The translations under genes were made by a program, and so were the position numbers. A stretch of 64,000 nt of DNA, taken from Anaerolineae bacterium (GTDB taxonomy: Bacteria; Chloroflexota; Anaerolineae; Anaerolineales; UBA4823). The stretch lies in the NCBI GenBank assembly GCA_003327455.1, contig QOQU01000005.1:248001-312000 (forward strand), in the 5' to 3' direction. Of this stretch, positions 25,165 through 34,008 are shown piece after piece (positions within the stretch are counted from its first letter, which is position 1; each line of letters starts with the position of its first letter). The notes beneath the pieces were generated by a model that did no database searches, was not told the DNA's origin, and saw nothing but the letters and a program-made list of their open reading frames with translations.

Positions 25165-26085
25165 ATGAAGTTAATCAAAGGTAACCTCGCCCATGAAAAC
25201 GCGTTTCCTCATACCCGGCTGGAAGCTGATCTAATCCTTCTGCTCGTGGCAGCCCTGTGGGGAAGTGCATTCGCTGCGCAGCGGGCAGCAGCGGCGCAAG
25301 GAGAGGTTCTGTTTTTTAATGGGGTTCGCTACCTTTTAGGAGCGAGTCTTATCTTGCCGATCCTTATCAGGCAGCGGCTGGACTATCGTAATCTACCGCT
25401 CAAAGCCTGGTTGGGCGGAGGGCTGGCTGGATTGGCAATGTTCCTCGCGGTTGCTTTCCAGCAGTATGGACTTCAATATACCACGGCAGCCAATGCGGGT
25501 TTCATCACCGGTTTGTATGTAATGATGATCCCTTTTCTCCTGGCGATTTTTTACCGTAAACCACCGCGGCTTATGATTTGGATTTCTTCTCTGATGGCAA
25601 CCATTGGGATGTTTCTGCTTAGCACAGAAGGAGGTCTGGCAATATCTTTGGGAGATCGTTGGGTGCTGTTAGGAGCTTTAATGTGGGCTTTTCATGTGTT
25701 AATCATTGACCGAATCACACATAAACTGAGCCTGCCCTTCCTGGCAGTAACACAGGCAAGTGTTTGTGGAGGATTAAGTTTGTTGAGCGGTATCTGGTTC
25801 GAGAGAGCGACTTTGAGCAGTTTGAATGGCATCTGGTGGGCAGTTATCTGGACAGCAGTAGCTTCGATCGCGTTAGGGTTTAGCTTACAACCGCTGGGGC
25901 AACGGGTTGCTCCCCCTGCCGATGCAGCCATCTTGCTCTCGATGGAATCAGTCTTTGCGGCTTTGTTCGGCTGGTTAATCTTGGGAGAGGGATTGACCTC
26001 AATTCAACTGTTGGGATGCGTTTTGATGTTTTTAGCGCTGGTCCTGGCGCAGATAAGTTTTCAGCCAAAAGTGGCTGTAGATTAA
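25165..26085 (+). CDS. EamA-family (DMT) transporter
   Basis: 306 residues with ten predicted membrane helices in two EamA repeats (about 22-150 and 165-295). The N-terminal repeat has the usual ALWGSAFA motif, and the second has PLGQRVAPPADAAILLSMESVFAALFG, with the conserved Pro/Glu. Members export amino acids, purines or other metabolites; the substrate cannot be read from sequence. It is followed 22 bases later by the dehydrogenase gene, so the two may be cotranscribed. Confidence 0.9.
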   Translation: MKLIKGNLAHENAFPHTRLEADLILLLVAALWGSAFAAQRAAAAQGEVLFFNGVRYLLGASLILPILIRQRLDYRNLPLKAWLGGGLAGLAMFLAVAFQQYGLQYTTAANAGFITGLYVMMIPFLLAIFYRKPPRLMIWISSLMATIGMFLLSTEGGLAISLGDRWVLLGALMWAFHVLIIDRITHKLSLPFLAVTQASVCGGLSLLSGIWFERATLSSLNGIWWAVIWTAVASIALGFSLQPLGQRVAPPADAAILLSMESVFAALFGWLILGEGLTSIQLLGCVLMFLALVLAQISFQPKVAVD

Positions 26086-26107
26086 GTCTTAATTTCAGGA
26101 GGATCGA

Positions 26108-27274
26108 ATGTATACCTATCTTGTCATTGGTTCAGGCCGTCAGGGATGCGCCGCGGGGTATGACATGGCGCGCTGGGGTGAAGCAACGCAAGTTGTCATG
26201 GCTGACGTAGATATCGAGGTAGCCCAGAAAGCTGCTCGACGAATAAACGTCTTGCTTGGCAAAGAGGTTGCCATTCCGATTCAGCTAGATGTACGCGATG
26301 AACCAGCGGTACGGAAAGCTATGCAAGGTAAAGTTGCCTGCCTGAGTGCGGTGCCGTATTATTACAATCTTCCATTGACCAGAATCGCCATTGATGAGAA
26401 AGTAAATTTTTGTGATTTAGGAGGTAACACCGACATCGCTCTGGAACAGCATAAACTGGATGGACAGGCAAAACAAAATGGGGTGAGTGTAATCCCTAAC
26501 TGCGGGCAGGTGCCAGGTATGGGAACAACATTAATCGTCTACGCCATGAGCCTTTTAGATGAAGTATTGGATGTTTATATGTGGGATGGCGGTCTGCCTC
26601 AGAAACCAAAACCACCCTTTAATTACCTGTTGACCTTTCACATTGCCGGCCTGACCAACGAGTATGCTGAACCGGCCGTGTTTATCCGCGATTGGAAGGT
26701 AACTCAGGTCGAATCGATAACTGAACTAGAGACAGTGGAGTTTCCTTCCCCGATTGGAAAACTAGAAGCCTTTGTTACCGGTGGAGGGTTGGATACCCTG
26801 CCCTGGACCTATGAAGGGAAATTGCGAACCCTGCAAAATTTAACCCTGCGCTATCCTGGACACTTCGAAAAATTACGTGCATATCGTGAACTGGGTCTCT
26901 GGGACTTAACCCCCATTCGCGTTGGAAATGTCGAAGTAGTGCCGCGCGAGGTCTTCCATGCCTTGTTTGAGCCCAAAGTGGCTGACCCAACGCAAAAGGA
27001 TCTCATCATCATCCGCATCCGGGCGGTGGGGAAAAAGGATGGTAAAGAAGCTGAAGCCTGGATTGAAGTCATTGACTATTATGATGATCAGACAGGCTTT
27101 ACTGCGATGGAACGCGGTACGGGCTGGAGCGCTGCCATTGTGGCCGAAATGATGGCGAAACAGGAAACACCCCGCGGCGCCGGTGGTGTAGAAAAAATGG
27201 TGCCGGCTGAGCCCTTTATCAGATATTTGAGCGAACGCGGCATAGAGGTCAGGCAGGAAATTCGCTATCCCTGA
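26108..27274 (+). CDS. Saccharopine dehydrogenase family protein (lysine 6-dehydrogenase-like)
   Basis: 388 residues. N-terminal Rossmann fold with a variant dinucleotide loop (VIGSGRQGCAAGYDMAR); then ACLSAVPYYYN, FCDLGGNT and CGQVPGMG motifs typical of saccharopine dehydrogenase relatives, including lysine 6-dehydrogenase and carboxynorspermidine-type enzymes. AGGAGG lies before the ATG. It is flanked by a possible exporter and an MttB homolog, which suggests catabolism of an amino acid or betaine-like compound. The exact substrate is not readable. Confidence 0.82.
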   Translation: MYTYLVIGSGRQGCAAGYDMARWGEATQVVMADVDIEVAQKAARRINVLLGKEVAIPIQLDVRDEPAVRKAMQGKVACLSAVPYYYNLPLTRIAIDEKVNFCDLGGNTDIALEQHKLDGQAKQNGVSVIPNCGQVPGMGTTLIVYAMSLLDEVLDVYMWDGGLPQKPKPPFNYLLTFHIAGLTNEYAEPAVFIRDWKVTQVESITELETVEFPSPIGKLEAFVTGGGLDTLPWTYEGKLRTLQNLTLRYPGHFEKLRAYRELGLWDLTPIRVGNVEVVPREVFHALFEPKVADPTQKDLIIIRIRAVGKKDGKEAEAWIEVIDYYDDQTGFTAMERGTGWSAAIVAEMMAKQETPRGAGGVEKMVPAEPFIRYLSERGIEVRQEIRYP

Positions 27275-27454
27275 GCACCAGGCATATTATCCCTGGGACC
27301 CTGGCATACACGATTCACGGCGAGCGCCGAGGCAGCCAGGCCTTTTATATAATCAAGTCGCTGTGTACCCGATGAGGCTGGGGATGAAGCGAACTCTGGC
27401 AAGGGATTTTTATATTGGTGTTGAAGGATCTCGTACATGTAAAGAGGCTGATGG

Positions 27455-28930
27455 ATGCAACCGAAGATCGAACTCCTATCTCCAGAGTTGGTGGGGCAGG
27501 TCCTGGATGAAGCTTTCCAACTTCTCCGAACCGTTGGTGTGAAAGTTCATTCAGCGGCTGCTCGCCGTCTCCTTGCCGAGGGGGGTGCATTGGTTCAAGA
27601 GGATACCGAGATTGTTTTAATCCCGGAGAGCCTGGTTCGTCAGGCGTTAGAGACGGTTCCAGGTCCCTTTGAGCTTTTTGATCGCGATGGTGAAAACCCT
27701 CTTCACTTTGGGGACGATGCCGTTCACTTCGACCCCGGCTCTTGCGGCGTTCATATGCTTGAGGCACAAAACCTTGTCCACCGCCCTTCCTATACCGATG
27801 ACCTGATCCAGATCGTCAAACTTGTCGAAATGCTGCCACAATACGACGCCCAATCAACGGCGGTGGTGTGTAATGAGGTACCCAAACAAATTGGTGATTT
27901 ATACCGTTTATATCTGGTCTTGTTGTTCTCTAAGAAACCCATCATCACAGGGGCTTTCTCGAAGCAGACAGCGCATTTCATGTTCGATATGCTGGCCTTA
28001 TTTCGCGGTGGCAGGGAGGGGTTGAAGCAAAAACCGCTGGCGGTTTTTGATGTTTGTCCTTCACCTCCCATGATTTGGAGTGATTTTGCAGCTCAAAATT
28101 TGATCGACCTTGCCCGGGCAGGAGTTCCGGCGGAGATCGTCTCCATGCCGTTAGCCGGTGCAGCAGCGCCGGTTACCTTGATTGGAGCAGTTGTGCAACA
28201 TACTGTAGAAACGTTGAGTGGCATCACCCTGCATCAATTGGCTCAGGCGGGAGCGCCGGTGATTTGGGGCGGCGCTCCAGCAATCTTCGACATGCGTTAT
28301 GGGACAACCCCAATGGGGGCGATCGAGACAGCCATGATCGATGTTGCCACAGCGCAGATCGGTAAATCATTGGGTATTCCAACGCACACTTATCTTGGCG
28401 CCAGCGATGCCAAACTGGTTGACGCCCAGGCGGGATTCGAGAGCGGTATGAGTGCATTAATCGGCGCTTTAGCCGGTATAAACATGATCTCCGGGGCAGG
28501 GATGTTAGATTTTTTAGCCTGCCAGAGTCTCGAGAAATTAGTTATCGATGCTGAGATCATCGGGATGATCAAGCGGCTCCTAAAAGGGATTGAGGTGCAT
28601 ACCGATACCCTGGCTACTGCGTTGTTCGAAAACAATCGTTTTCATTTTAAGGGAGATTTCCTCAGGCAACGAATCACGCGCCAGTTGTTTCCCGTCGAGC
28701 AAGTTCTTCCCTCCGATGTGATCGATCGCAGCTCTCTGCGCCTCTGGGAAGAAGCTGGTAAACCGGATGCTTTTCAGCGAGCAGGTGCACGCGTCAGGGA
28801 TTTATTGGCGAATTACCGTCGCCCGCCTATAGATGAGGCTTGTCAGGAGGCGTTGGTTGCCATGGTCAGGGAACTGGCAAAAGAAGCAGGTCTGGATTCC
28901 TTACCAAAACTCCCTGGAGTGGTTGAATAA
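27455..28930 (+). CDS. MttB-family corrinoid-dependent methyltransferase, non-pyrrolysine
   Basis: 491 residues, full length for the trimethylamine methyltransferase (MttB) superfamily. The frame has no internal TAG, so it lacks the pyrrolysine that defines true trimethylamine methyltransferase. Such homologs demethylate quaternary amines (glycine betaine, proline betaine, carnitine and others) by passing a methyl group to a corrinoid protein. Motifs include a TIM-barrel pattern with DPGSCGVHML, GAFSKQTAHF, and VIWGGAPAIFDMR in the middle. No corrinoid protein or MtgA-type partner gene is in this window. The 180-base gap upstream has a TATAAT at 27348 without a clear -35. Confidence 0.88.
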   Translation: MQPKIELLSPELVGQVLDEAFQLLRTVGVKVHSAAARRLLAEGGALVQEDTEIVLIPESLVRQALETVPGPFELFDRDGENPLHFGDDAVHFDPGSCGVHMLEAQNLVHRPSYTDDLIQIVKLVEMLPQYDAQSTAVVCNEVPKQIGDLYRLYLVLLFSKKPIITGAFSKQTAHFMFDMLALFRGGREGLKQKPLAVFDVCPSPPMIWSDFAAQNLIDLARAGVPAEIVSMPLAGAAAPVTLIGAVVQHTVETLSGITLHQLAQAGAPVIWGGAPAIFDMRYGTTPMGAIETAMIDVATAQIGKSLGIPTHTYLGASDAKLVDAQAGFESGMSALIGALAGINMISGAGMLDFLACQSLEKLVIDAEIIGMIKRLLKGIEVHTDTLATALFENNRFHFKGDFLRQRITRQLFPVEQVLPSDVIDRSSLRLWEEAGKPDAFQRAGARVRDLLANYRRPPIDEACQEALVAMVRELAKEAGLDSLPKLPGVVE

Positions 28931-28983
28931 GAAATACGAAATTCAAAACACTCATGAAATCACACTCATGGATAACTTTAGAC

Positions 28984-29017
28984 AAAAAAGCGGAGGTGAC
29001 ACTGACCACCTCCGCTT
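28984..29017 (-). terminator. Terminator of the small heat-shock operon
   Basis: Perfect 11-bp stem (28988-28998 with 29007-29017). On the minus strand a run of six U follows. It sits 17 bases after the hsp20 stop and may also stop mttB readthrough. Confidence 0.85.
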
Positions 29018-29033
29018 GATGATCTGTGGCGCT

Positions 29034-29444
29034 TTAATTCGACTTTATGGTGATCTTTTTGGCTTTGGCTGCTTCCGCTTTGGGTAAGACCAGACGCAAA
29101 ACGCCATGTTGGTATGAGGCTTCAATGCGGTCTTGATCGATTTCATTGGAAAGGCGGAAACTGCGTTGATAATCACCGACTTCGTATTCTTGCAAAGCTA
29201 AGGCATAGTTTTCGGGTTCTTTGGGATCAACCAGGGCGTTCACAGTGAGAATATTTTTCTCCAGGGTAATATCAATATCCTCTTCTCTAGCCCCGGGAAT
29301 GTCCATCAAGAGAACGAGAGCATCGTTGGTCTCATAAATATCGGAGCGAGGGAGAAAGGTAATCCGATCGCGGGTCAATTCTGTTCCTTCGCTCAAGGCA
29401 ACTTGCTGTTTTTCTGCGTCCAGGGTTTTTTCACTGTCAGACAT
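29034..29444 (-). CDS. Small heat-shock protein (Hsp20, alpha-crystallin)
   Basis: 136 residues. An alpha-crystallin domain occupies about 35-130, starting DIYETNDALVLLMDIPG and ending with the signature GVLRLVLPKAEA. It holds unfolding proteins in oligomeric shells. Compared with the upstream paralog it lacks the C-terminal I-x-I oligomer motif (ends KKITIKSN, where ITI may serve). It is 18 bases downstream of a second hsp20, so they are probably one operon. The two differ enough in the N-terminal arm to form mixed or separate oligomers. Confidence 0.93.
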   Translation of the reverse strand: MSDSEKTLDAEKQQVALSEGTELTRDRITFLPRSDIYETNDALVLLMDIPGAREEDIDITLEKNILTVNALVDPKEPENYALALQEYEVGDYQRSFRLSNEIDQDRIEASYQHGVLRLVLPKAEAAKAKKITIKSN

Positions 29445-29462
29445 GTTTCACCTCCATACTTC

Positions 29463-29903
29463 TTATTTGGCGACAACCTTAATCTTTTTCGGTTTTTCTT
29501 CTTCTTTGCGTGGCAAGGTGATGTTAATCACGCCGTCTTTAAAACTAGCTTCCACTTTGTTGGCATCCACAGCAAAGGGCAGTTGAATCGAACGAGCAAA
29601 CTTTCCACAGCCTCGCTCGCGACGATGATAGCGGACTTCTTCGCTATGCTGTTCTGGTTGACGCTCGCCACTGATGGTCAGTAAGTCATTGACCACGCTG
29701 ACATCGATATCTTCGGGCTGGATGCCAGGGACTTCTGCGGTGACGATGATGCCTTCATCACTAACCCATAAATTCACAGCGGGGAAAGATGGGGCTGCCT
29801 GAATTCGACGTGGCGAGAAATTTTCCATCAATCGATTCATTTCACGTTGTAACCGTTCGACTTCCTGCCAGACGGATGGTGTGCGGTATCTGCGGTAATA
29901 CAT
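29463..29903 (-). CDS. Small heat-shock protein (Hsp20, alpha-crystallin)
   Basis: 146 residues. N-terminal arm with the bacterial class A start MYYRRYRTPSVWQEVERLQR, an alpha-crystallin domain at about 45-140 (LWVSDEGIIVTAEVPGIQPEDIDV in part), the GVINITLPR signature and a C-terminal IKV tail. AAGGAGG precedes the ATG. It is the first gene of a two-gene operon, divergent from a DnaJ-type co-chaperone. Confidence 0.95.
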   Translation of the reverse strand: MYYRRYRTPSVWQEVERLQREMNRLMENFSPRRIQAAPSFPAVNLWVSDEGIIVTAEVPGIQPEDIDVSVVNDLLTISGERQPEQHSEEVRYHRRERGCGKFARSIQLPFAVDANKVEASFKDGVINITLPRKEEEKPKKIKVVAK

Positions 29904-29947
29904 ATCACAACCTCCTTCTTATAAGTTTTTCAATATGATAGTCAGGG

Positions 29948-29976
29948 TATATATGAAGGATGAAAACGGATTGTAA
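29948..29976 (-). promoter_or_regulatory. Promoter of the hsp20 pair
   Basis: Minus strand TTACAA (29971-29976), 17 bases, TATATA (29948-29953). The 319-base divergent gap up to 30222 contains no CIRCE (TTAGCACTC-N9-GAGTGCTAA) element that I can find. A weak candidate for the cbpA side is TTGACG near 30100 with a TAACAA box. The rest of the gap is AT-rich and shows nothing else. Confidence 0.5.
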
Positions 29977-30222
29977 GAAATCTATCTAAACCGGGCGAAA
30001 ATTCTTCGTTGGCATAAATTGAGAGTTGTGTGTATCGGGCATTTGCATGGTTTGTTATTGATAAGTTAGATTGTGGTTTTTTGCTTTGTTGTCCCTTTGT
30101 TGACGGGTTTCTAAGGGAATGTTAACAATTCTGTGATAACTTTTTCAGCTTGGGAATTAATAAAATCTCAGAAAAAGACTCTAAGGAGCAAATTCAATAT
30201 CGATTGAGGTCAGTGATAGAAT

Positions 30223-31188
30223 ATGGTCATGCAATTTCGTGATTATTATCAAATCTTAGGTGTAGATAAGAACGCCTCGGAAGCCGAGATTAAGAAGGCT
30301 TACCGAAAGTTGGCGCGCAAATATCATCCCGATGTAAATCCTGGGGATAAAACCGCGGAAGAGAAATTCAAGGAAATCAATGAAGCCTATGAAGTGCTTT
30401 CCGATCCTCAAAAACGGGAAAAATACGACCGCTTTGGAGCGCAATGGAGACAATACGAAAGAGCGGGTGGACGCCCGGAAGACTTCGATTGGTCTGCCTG
30501 GACAACGCAACCGGGTGGCAGAACCTATACCCGGACGGTAACCCCGGAAGAATTCGAGCAGATATTCGGTGGAGGGCTGGGAGGCTTTTCCGATTTCTTT
30601 GAAGCTCTTTTCGGTGGTATGGGGCAAAGGGTGAGTGGTTTTGGTACCCGCACCCGCACTGCCCGCCAGACCCCTGCTCGCGATGTCGAGTATCCAGTAC
30701 AGATTACGCTGGAGGAAGCCTTTTATGGTACCTCGCGCAAGATGGAGTTCGAGGGTGGTCGCCAGATCGAGGCGCGCATCCCGCGCGGCGTCAAGACCGG
30801 TTCGAAGGTGCGCCTGAGTGGGCAGGGAGCACCGAATGCCTATGGACAAAAAGGCGATCTGTATTTGAAAATCGAGGTGTTACCGCATAGTCGCTTTGAA
30901 CGGGATGGCGACGATCTCAAGACTCAACAAACCATTGATCTGTACACAGCTTTGTTGGGCGGTAAGGTGAATGTTTCCACGATCGATAAAACGGTGGAAC
31001 TCATCATTCCGCCTGAAACCCAGAATGGAAAAACCTTCCGCCTGCGAGGTCTGGGGATGCCAAACGTCAAGAATCCCGAGCAACGTGGCGACCTTTATGT
31101 AACAGTGAGCGTTGAACTACCCCGAAATCTGACCGAAGAAGAAAAACGTCTTTTTGAACAACTGCGCGCTTTGCGGCAGCGGCGATGA
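30223..31188 (+). CDS. cbpA: DnaJ-type co-chaperone without zinc fingers (CbpA-like)
   Basis: 321 residues. J domain 5-72 with the Hsp70-activating HPD (35-37), then a Gly/Phe-rich linker (about 95-150) and the two beta-barrel C-terminal substrate domains (155-310, starting [18 protein letters not shown]). The Cys-rich zinc domain of DnaJ is absent, which makes it a CbpA/class II J protein. Two in-frame ATG codons lie six bases apart; either could serve. It works with DnaK and fits its hsp20 neighbours. No dnaK is in the window. Confidence 0.93.
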   Translation: MVMQFRDYYQILGVDKNASEAEIKKAYRKLARKYHPDVNPGDKTAEEKFKEINEAYEVLSDPQKREKYDRFGAQWRQYERAGGRPEDFDWSAWTTQPGGRTYTRTVTPEEFEQIFGGGLGGFSDFFEALFGGMGQRVSGFGTRTRTARQTPARDVEYPVQITLEEAFYGTSRKMEFEGGRQIEARIPRGVKTGSKVRLSGQGAPNAYGQKGDLYLKIEVLPHSRFERDGDDLKTQQTIDLYTALLGGKVNVSTIDKTVELIIPPETQNGKTFRLRGLGMPNVKNPEQRGDLYVTVSVELPRNLTEEEKRLFEQLRALRQRR

Positions 31189-31203
31189 TATCGCGTCCTT
31201 TCC

Positions 31204-31257
31204 GATAGAGGGGGTAATTCGTCTGCGTTTTTCCAAACGGGCACCTCCCTTTCTATC
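31204..31257. terminator. Possible bidirectional terminator between cbpA and arsM
   Basis: Interrupted inverted repeat GATAGAGGGGGT ... ACCTCCCTTTCTATC, with small bulges, in the convergent gap of 72 bases. No long U-run directly follows it. Confidence 0.35.
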
Positions 31258-31260
31258 TGG

Positions 31261-32046
31261 TTATTTGAGAGCGCGTATGCGAGCGCTCACAACCAGGCGC
31301 GATAAGTCACCCGCCAGATACTCCTGAACGTTTACGTCGTCATGGGTATCGGTTTCCATGGGCGAAGAAAAGCTATCGCTCAAGGTGATTTTGATCTCTC
31401 GAAAGCCCACTGTGGTCAGGATATGGGTCAGTTCTTCTTTTGTAACCGCGCCTGAGATACAGGCAGCCCAGGCCTGGGGGTTTTCTCGGAGGGTAGCCGG
31501 CATCTCCCGCAGGCTGACCATGTCCATAATGGCAAGTTTCCCACCCGGTCTTAAGACGCGATAAGCCTCCCGAAACACTCTTTGCTTATCGGGAGTCAGA
31601 TTGATGACACAATTGGACAGAATAACATCCACCGAATTTGACTCAATGGGTAGATTTTCTAAAGTCCCCAATCGAAATTCGACATTCGAGAGATTGAGTC
31701 GCTGAGCAATTTGCGATGCCTGAAGGATCATCTGGGGGGTCATATCTACTCCAATCACCCTGCCGCTATCTCCCACTTGCCTGGATGCCAGGAAGCAGTC
31801 GTAACCGCTCCCACTCCCCAGATCCAATACCACCTGTCCGGTCTGCAGTTCTGCAAAACTCAGGGGATCCCCACAGCCAAAACTTATCGGCTGTTCTTCA
31901 AGGGGAAGGTCGTCAAATAGTCGGGTTGAAGACATCTCAGTGGAGGTACAACACAAGCCGCTGGAACAGCAAGAACTTCTGTTTTGAACTCGTTCTGTGT
32001 AATAGCTACGGATGAATTCGTGCAGTGAAGACTGGGAAGATTCCAT
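31261..32046 (-). CDS. arsM: Arsenite methyltransferase ArsM
   Basis: 261 residues. It transfers methyl groups from S-adenosylmethionine to As(III), giving methylated and volatile arsenicals. SAM motif VLDLGSGSG (73-81). The three cysteines that bind arsenite in ArsM are present: Cys58 in SFGCGDP, Cys146 in SNCVINL and Cys196 in ACISGA. Extra Cys pairs (26-27 and 32-33) lie in the N-terminal segment, as in several ArsM proteins. It follows the arsR regulator by 19 bases, so expression is probably arsenic-inducible. At about 260 residues it is shorter than algal forms but normal for bacteria. Confidence 0.93.
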   Translation of the reverse strand: MESSQSSLHEFIRSYYTERVQNRSSCCSSGLCCTSTEMSSTRLFDDLPLEEQPISFGCGDPLSFAELQTGQVVLDLGSGSGYDCFLASRQVGDSGRVIGVDMTPQMILQASQIAQRLNLSNVEFRLGTLENLPIESNSVDVILSNCVINLTPDKQRVFREAYRVLRPGGKLAIMDMVSLREMPATLRENPQAWAACISGAVTKEELTHILTTVGFREIKITLSDSFSSPMETDTHDDVNVQEYLAGDLSRLVVSARIRALK

Positions 32047-32065
32047 TGGTTTTTCGTCTCCTTCG

Positions 32066-32386
32066 CTAAGTTGGTTTGGAGGGAGTTTGCTTTTGAATCA
32101 GCGCAGAAATGTCAGTTTGTGGGGCAAAGTTGACCATTAAGCTACTGCAGCAAAAAGCAACCTGTTCCTGATTAAGGGTATAAAAAGTAAACTTGCCTTG
32201 TTGACGAGTCCGAACAAGCCCTGCCTCGCGTAAGATGGAAAGGTGATGCGAGATGGTTGGTTGTGTAAGGTTCAGCCTGGCAACAATCTCATTTACGGAT
32301 AACCACTGGCAACAGATCAGCCGCATGATCTGTTGGCGAGTCTCATCTGCCAGAGCTTTGGCAAATAAATAGGTGCTATCATTCAT
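32066..32386 (-). CDS. arsR: ArsR-family metalloregulator
   Basis: 106 residues with a winged helix; recognition helix TQPTISHHLSILREAG (41-56). Candidate metal ligands are vicinal cysteines Cys25-Cys26 (near the alpha-3 position of classic ArsR) and Cys79-Cys80 toward the C-terminus. It represses itself and arsM until As(III) binds. The ATG has no ribosome site and lies about a dozen bases after the predicted transcription start, so the mRNA is almost leaderless. Confidence 0.92.
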   Translation of the reverse strand: MNDSTYLFAKALADETRQQIMRLICCQWLSVNEIVARLNLTQPTISHHLSILREAGLVRTRQQGKFTFYTLNQEQVAFCCSSLMVNFAPQTDISALIQKQTPSKPT

Positions 32387-32400
32387 AGATAATTATCTAT
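32385..32400. promoter_or_regulatory. ArsR operator (16-bp perfect palindrome)
   Basis: ATAGATAATTATCTAT. It overlaps the arsR start codon and the predicted transcription start, so bound repressor would block initiation. A second weaker palindrome (CTATAT-N6-ATATAG, 32397-32414) overlaps it and the -10 box. Confidence 0.7.
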
Positions 32401-32405
32401 ATGAC

Positions 32406-32433
32406 ATTATATAGATGTTTTTCGATTTGTCAA
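32406..32433 (-). promoter_or_regulatory. Promoter of arsR-arsM
   Basis: Minus strand TTGACA (32428-32433), 16-base spacer, TATAAT (32406-32411), matching the sigma-70 consensus perfectly. Confidence 0.8.
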
Positions 32434-32499
32434 GAAGAAATATGTTGATCGGCTTGTGGGTTCAAGAGGGGACATTGGGTTAGTATAGAAAGAATGTGG

Positions 32500-33996
32500 T
32501 CAGTGAGTTGTAAAAGGGATGCCATCAGCGGCACAAATCAACTGGATAACATTTTTCCCAGAAGAGGCAGCCAGGGGAACGCTACCGCCTGGTTCTACCC
32601 ATTGTCCCGTTAAATAAAAATTCTTCAAACCCGGCAGGGTTTTTGCGACACCCTTGATCAGCATGGGCATGGTTTCTTTCGTGAGCAAGAAACCGCATGT
32701 TGATCCCTGCCAGTTTCCCGTGTATCGCTCATAACTCAGTGGTGTGGCTTCGTCAACGATCTCAACATCGCCATTGATACCGGGATGCCATTCCTCTAAA
32801 TAGCTGCGCAGAATATCCGAGACCTGGCGTTGTTCTTCGTCATAGATCCTTCGTCCGTAAATGTGTTGCCAATAGGGATAATGGGTGCGGACGATGATTT
32901 CTACCACCGACTTTCCAGGTGGTGCCAGGCTGGGATCGAAGCAATAATGCTTAATGCCGATCTCGCGACGTGGTTCGCCAGCTATTAGGATATCCCGCTC
33001 CAGGAGATACGTTGTCCAATGAGGAAATTCCGACAAATCTCGTTTTAACCCTAGCGAGATTTGCATCATGCTGTGCATGGGGAGATGATCATCATACATG
33101 CGCTGAATCTGGCGGTTGATAAATTTGCCTTCCAGCAGGTCAAAAATTGTTGTGCGTCCATCACAGGCAGAGATGACCACATCCCCAGAATACACCTCAT
33201 CATTATAGAGACGTATACCCTTTGCCTGACCGTTTTCAACGAGAATTTTCTCAACCTGAGAATTGTATAAAATTTCGCCTCCGAGTTCAATAAAACGTTT
33301 TTCTATGGCCTGGGCAAAGGCAAGAGAACCTCCTTGAGGAAAGCCAGCATTTCTATTGTACATGTAGGCTAACAAGGCCATCCCCATCATCAGCGGGGCT
33401 TCTTCCCAGGAGAACATTTGCGCAAAAGCCCGGCGTAAGAAAGGATGATGAAAACGGGAGGCAAACTCTGCAGCGGACAATGAAGCCCATCTCATCATCG
33501 GGATTAAATAAGGCATCATCTTTGACCCAAATTCACGCCAATCTATTCCATTCATGAGTAGGCGCGGTTTCCGGTAAAGGGCTGAGAGATCAAAGCGGAT
33601 GAATTGACGAACCCCATCACAAAATTGTTTGATAAGAGGTGCATCACGAGGAGATAGGCTGCAGAGATGCTCCTGGAGTTGGTCGGGATCACAATAGACA
33701 ATGAGGGTATTTTTACCATCGGTGATTCGCTGATACTCGCCATGATTGATCATCGGGCGGTTTTGGATGGCGCCAAGTTCGAGCCACATGTCGTGGAAAG
33801 GTTGTCCTTCTCCAGAGCCGAAAAGGTAGTGGATACATCCATCGAAAGTGTATCCTTTACGTTCCCAGGCTGTGCAAAGTCCGCCTGGCAAGTGATGCAT
33901 CTCGAAAATTGTTGCTCGATAGCCGTTCATTTGGGCATAGCAGCCTGCCGCTAAACCCGCAACTCCCCCACCAATAATCAGAATTTGTTTTTGCAT
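32500..33996 (-). CDS. Phytoene desaturase / carotenoid isomerase-like FAD oxidoreductase
   Basis: 498 residues. N-terminal dinucleotide motif GGGVAGLAAG (9-18), then FEMHHLPGGLCTAWERKGYTFD, typical of COG1233 (phytoene dehydrogenase-related; includes CrtI, CrtISO and retinol saturase). The C-terminal FAD-contact motif reads FYLTGQWVEPGGSVPLAASSGKN. No carotenoid genes are near, so its substrate could be another polyene or lipid. It starts 12 bases after the stop of the DUF2207-like gene, so they are probably cotranscribed. Confidence 0.87.
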   Translation of the reverse strand: MQKQILIIGGGVAGLAAGCYAQMNGYRATIFEMHHLPGGLCTAWERKGYTFDGCIHYLFGSGEGQPFHDMWLELGAIQNRPMINHGEYQRITDGKNTLIVYCDPDQLQEHLCSLSPRDAPLIKQFCDGVRQFIRFDLSALYRKPRLLMNGIDWREFGSKMMPYLIPMMRWASLSAAEFASRFHHPFLRRAFAQMFSWEEAPLMMGMALLAYMYNRNAGFPQGGSLAFAQAIEKRFIELGGEILYNSQVEKILVENGQAKGIRLYNDEVYSGDVVISACDGRTTIFDLLEGKFINRQIQRMYDDHLPMHSMMQISLGLKRDLSEFPHWTTYLLERDILIAGEPRREIGIKHYCFDPSLAPPGKSVVEIIVRTHYPYWQHIYGRRIYDEEQRQVSDILRSYLEEWHPGINGDVEIVDEATPLSYERYTGNWQGSTCGFLLTKETMPMLIKGVAKTLPGLKNFYLTGQWVEPGGSVPLAASSGKNVIQLICAADGIPFTTH

Positions 33997-34008
33997 TGTT
34001 CAATTTTA

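Noticed and set aside
27455-28930. Pyrrolysine-containing trimethylamine methyltransferase
   Set aside because: The frame has no internal TAG at all, so it is a non-pyrrolysine homolog.
29904-30222. CIRCE/HrcA site for the heat-shock genes
   Set aside because: No TTAGCACTC-N9-GAGTGCTAA match in either strand of the gap.
30256-30849. 197-codon frame antisense to the DnaJ-type gene
   Set aside because: It mirrors a gene with a clear J domain, has no ribosome site or family motif, and arises from the codon bias of the opposite strand.
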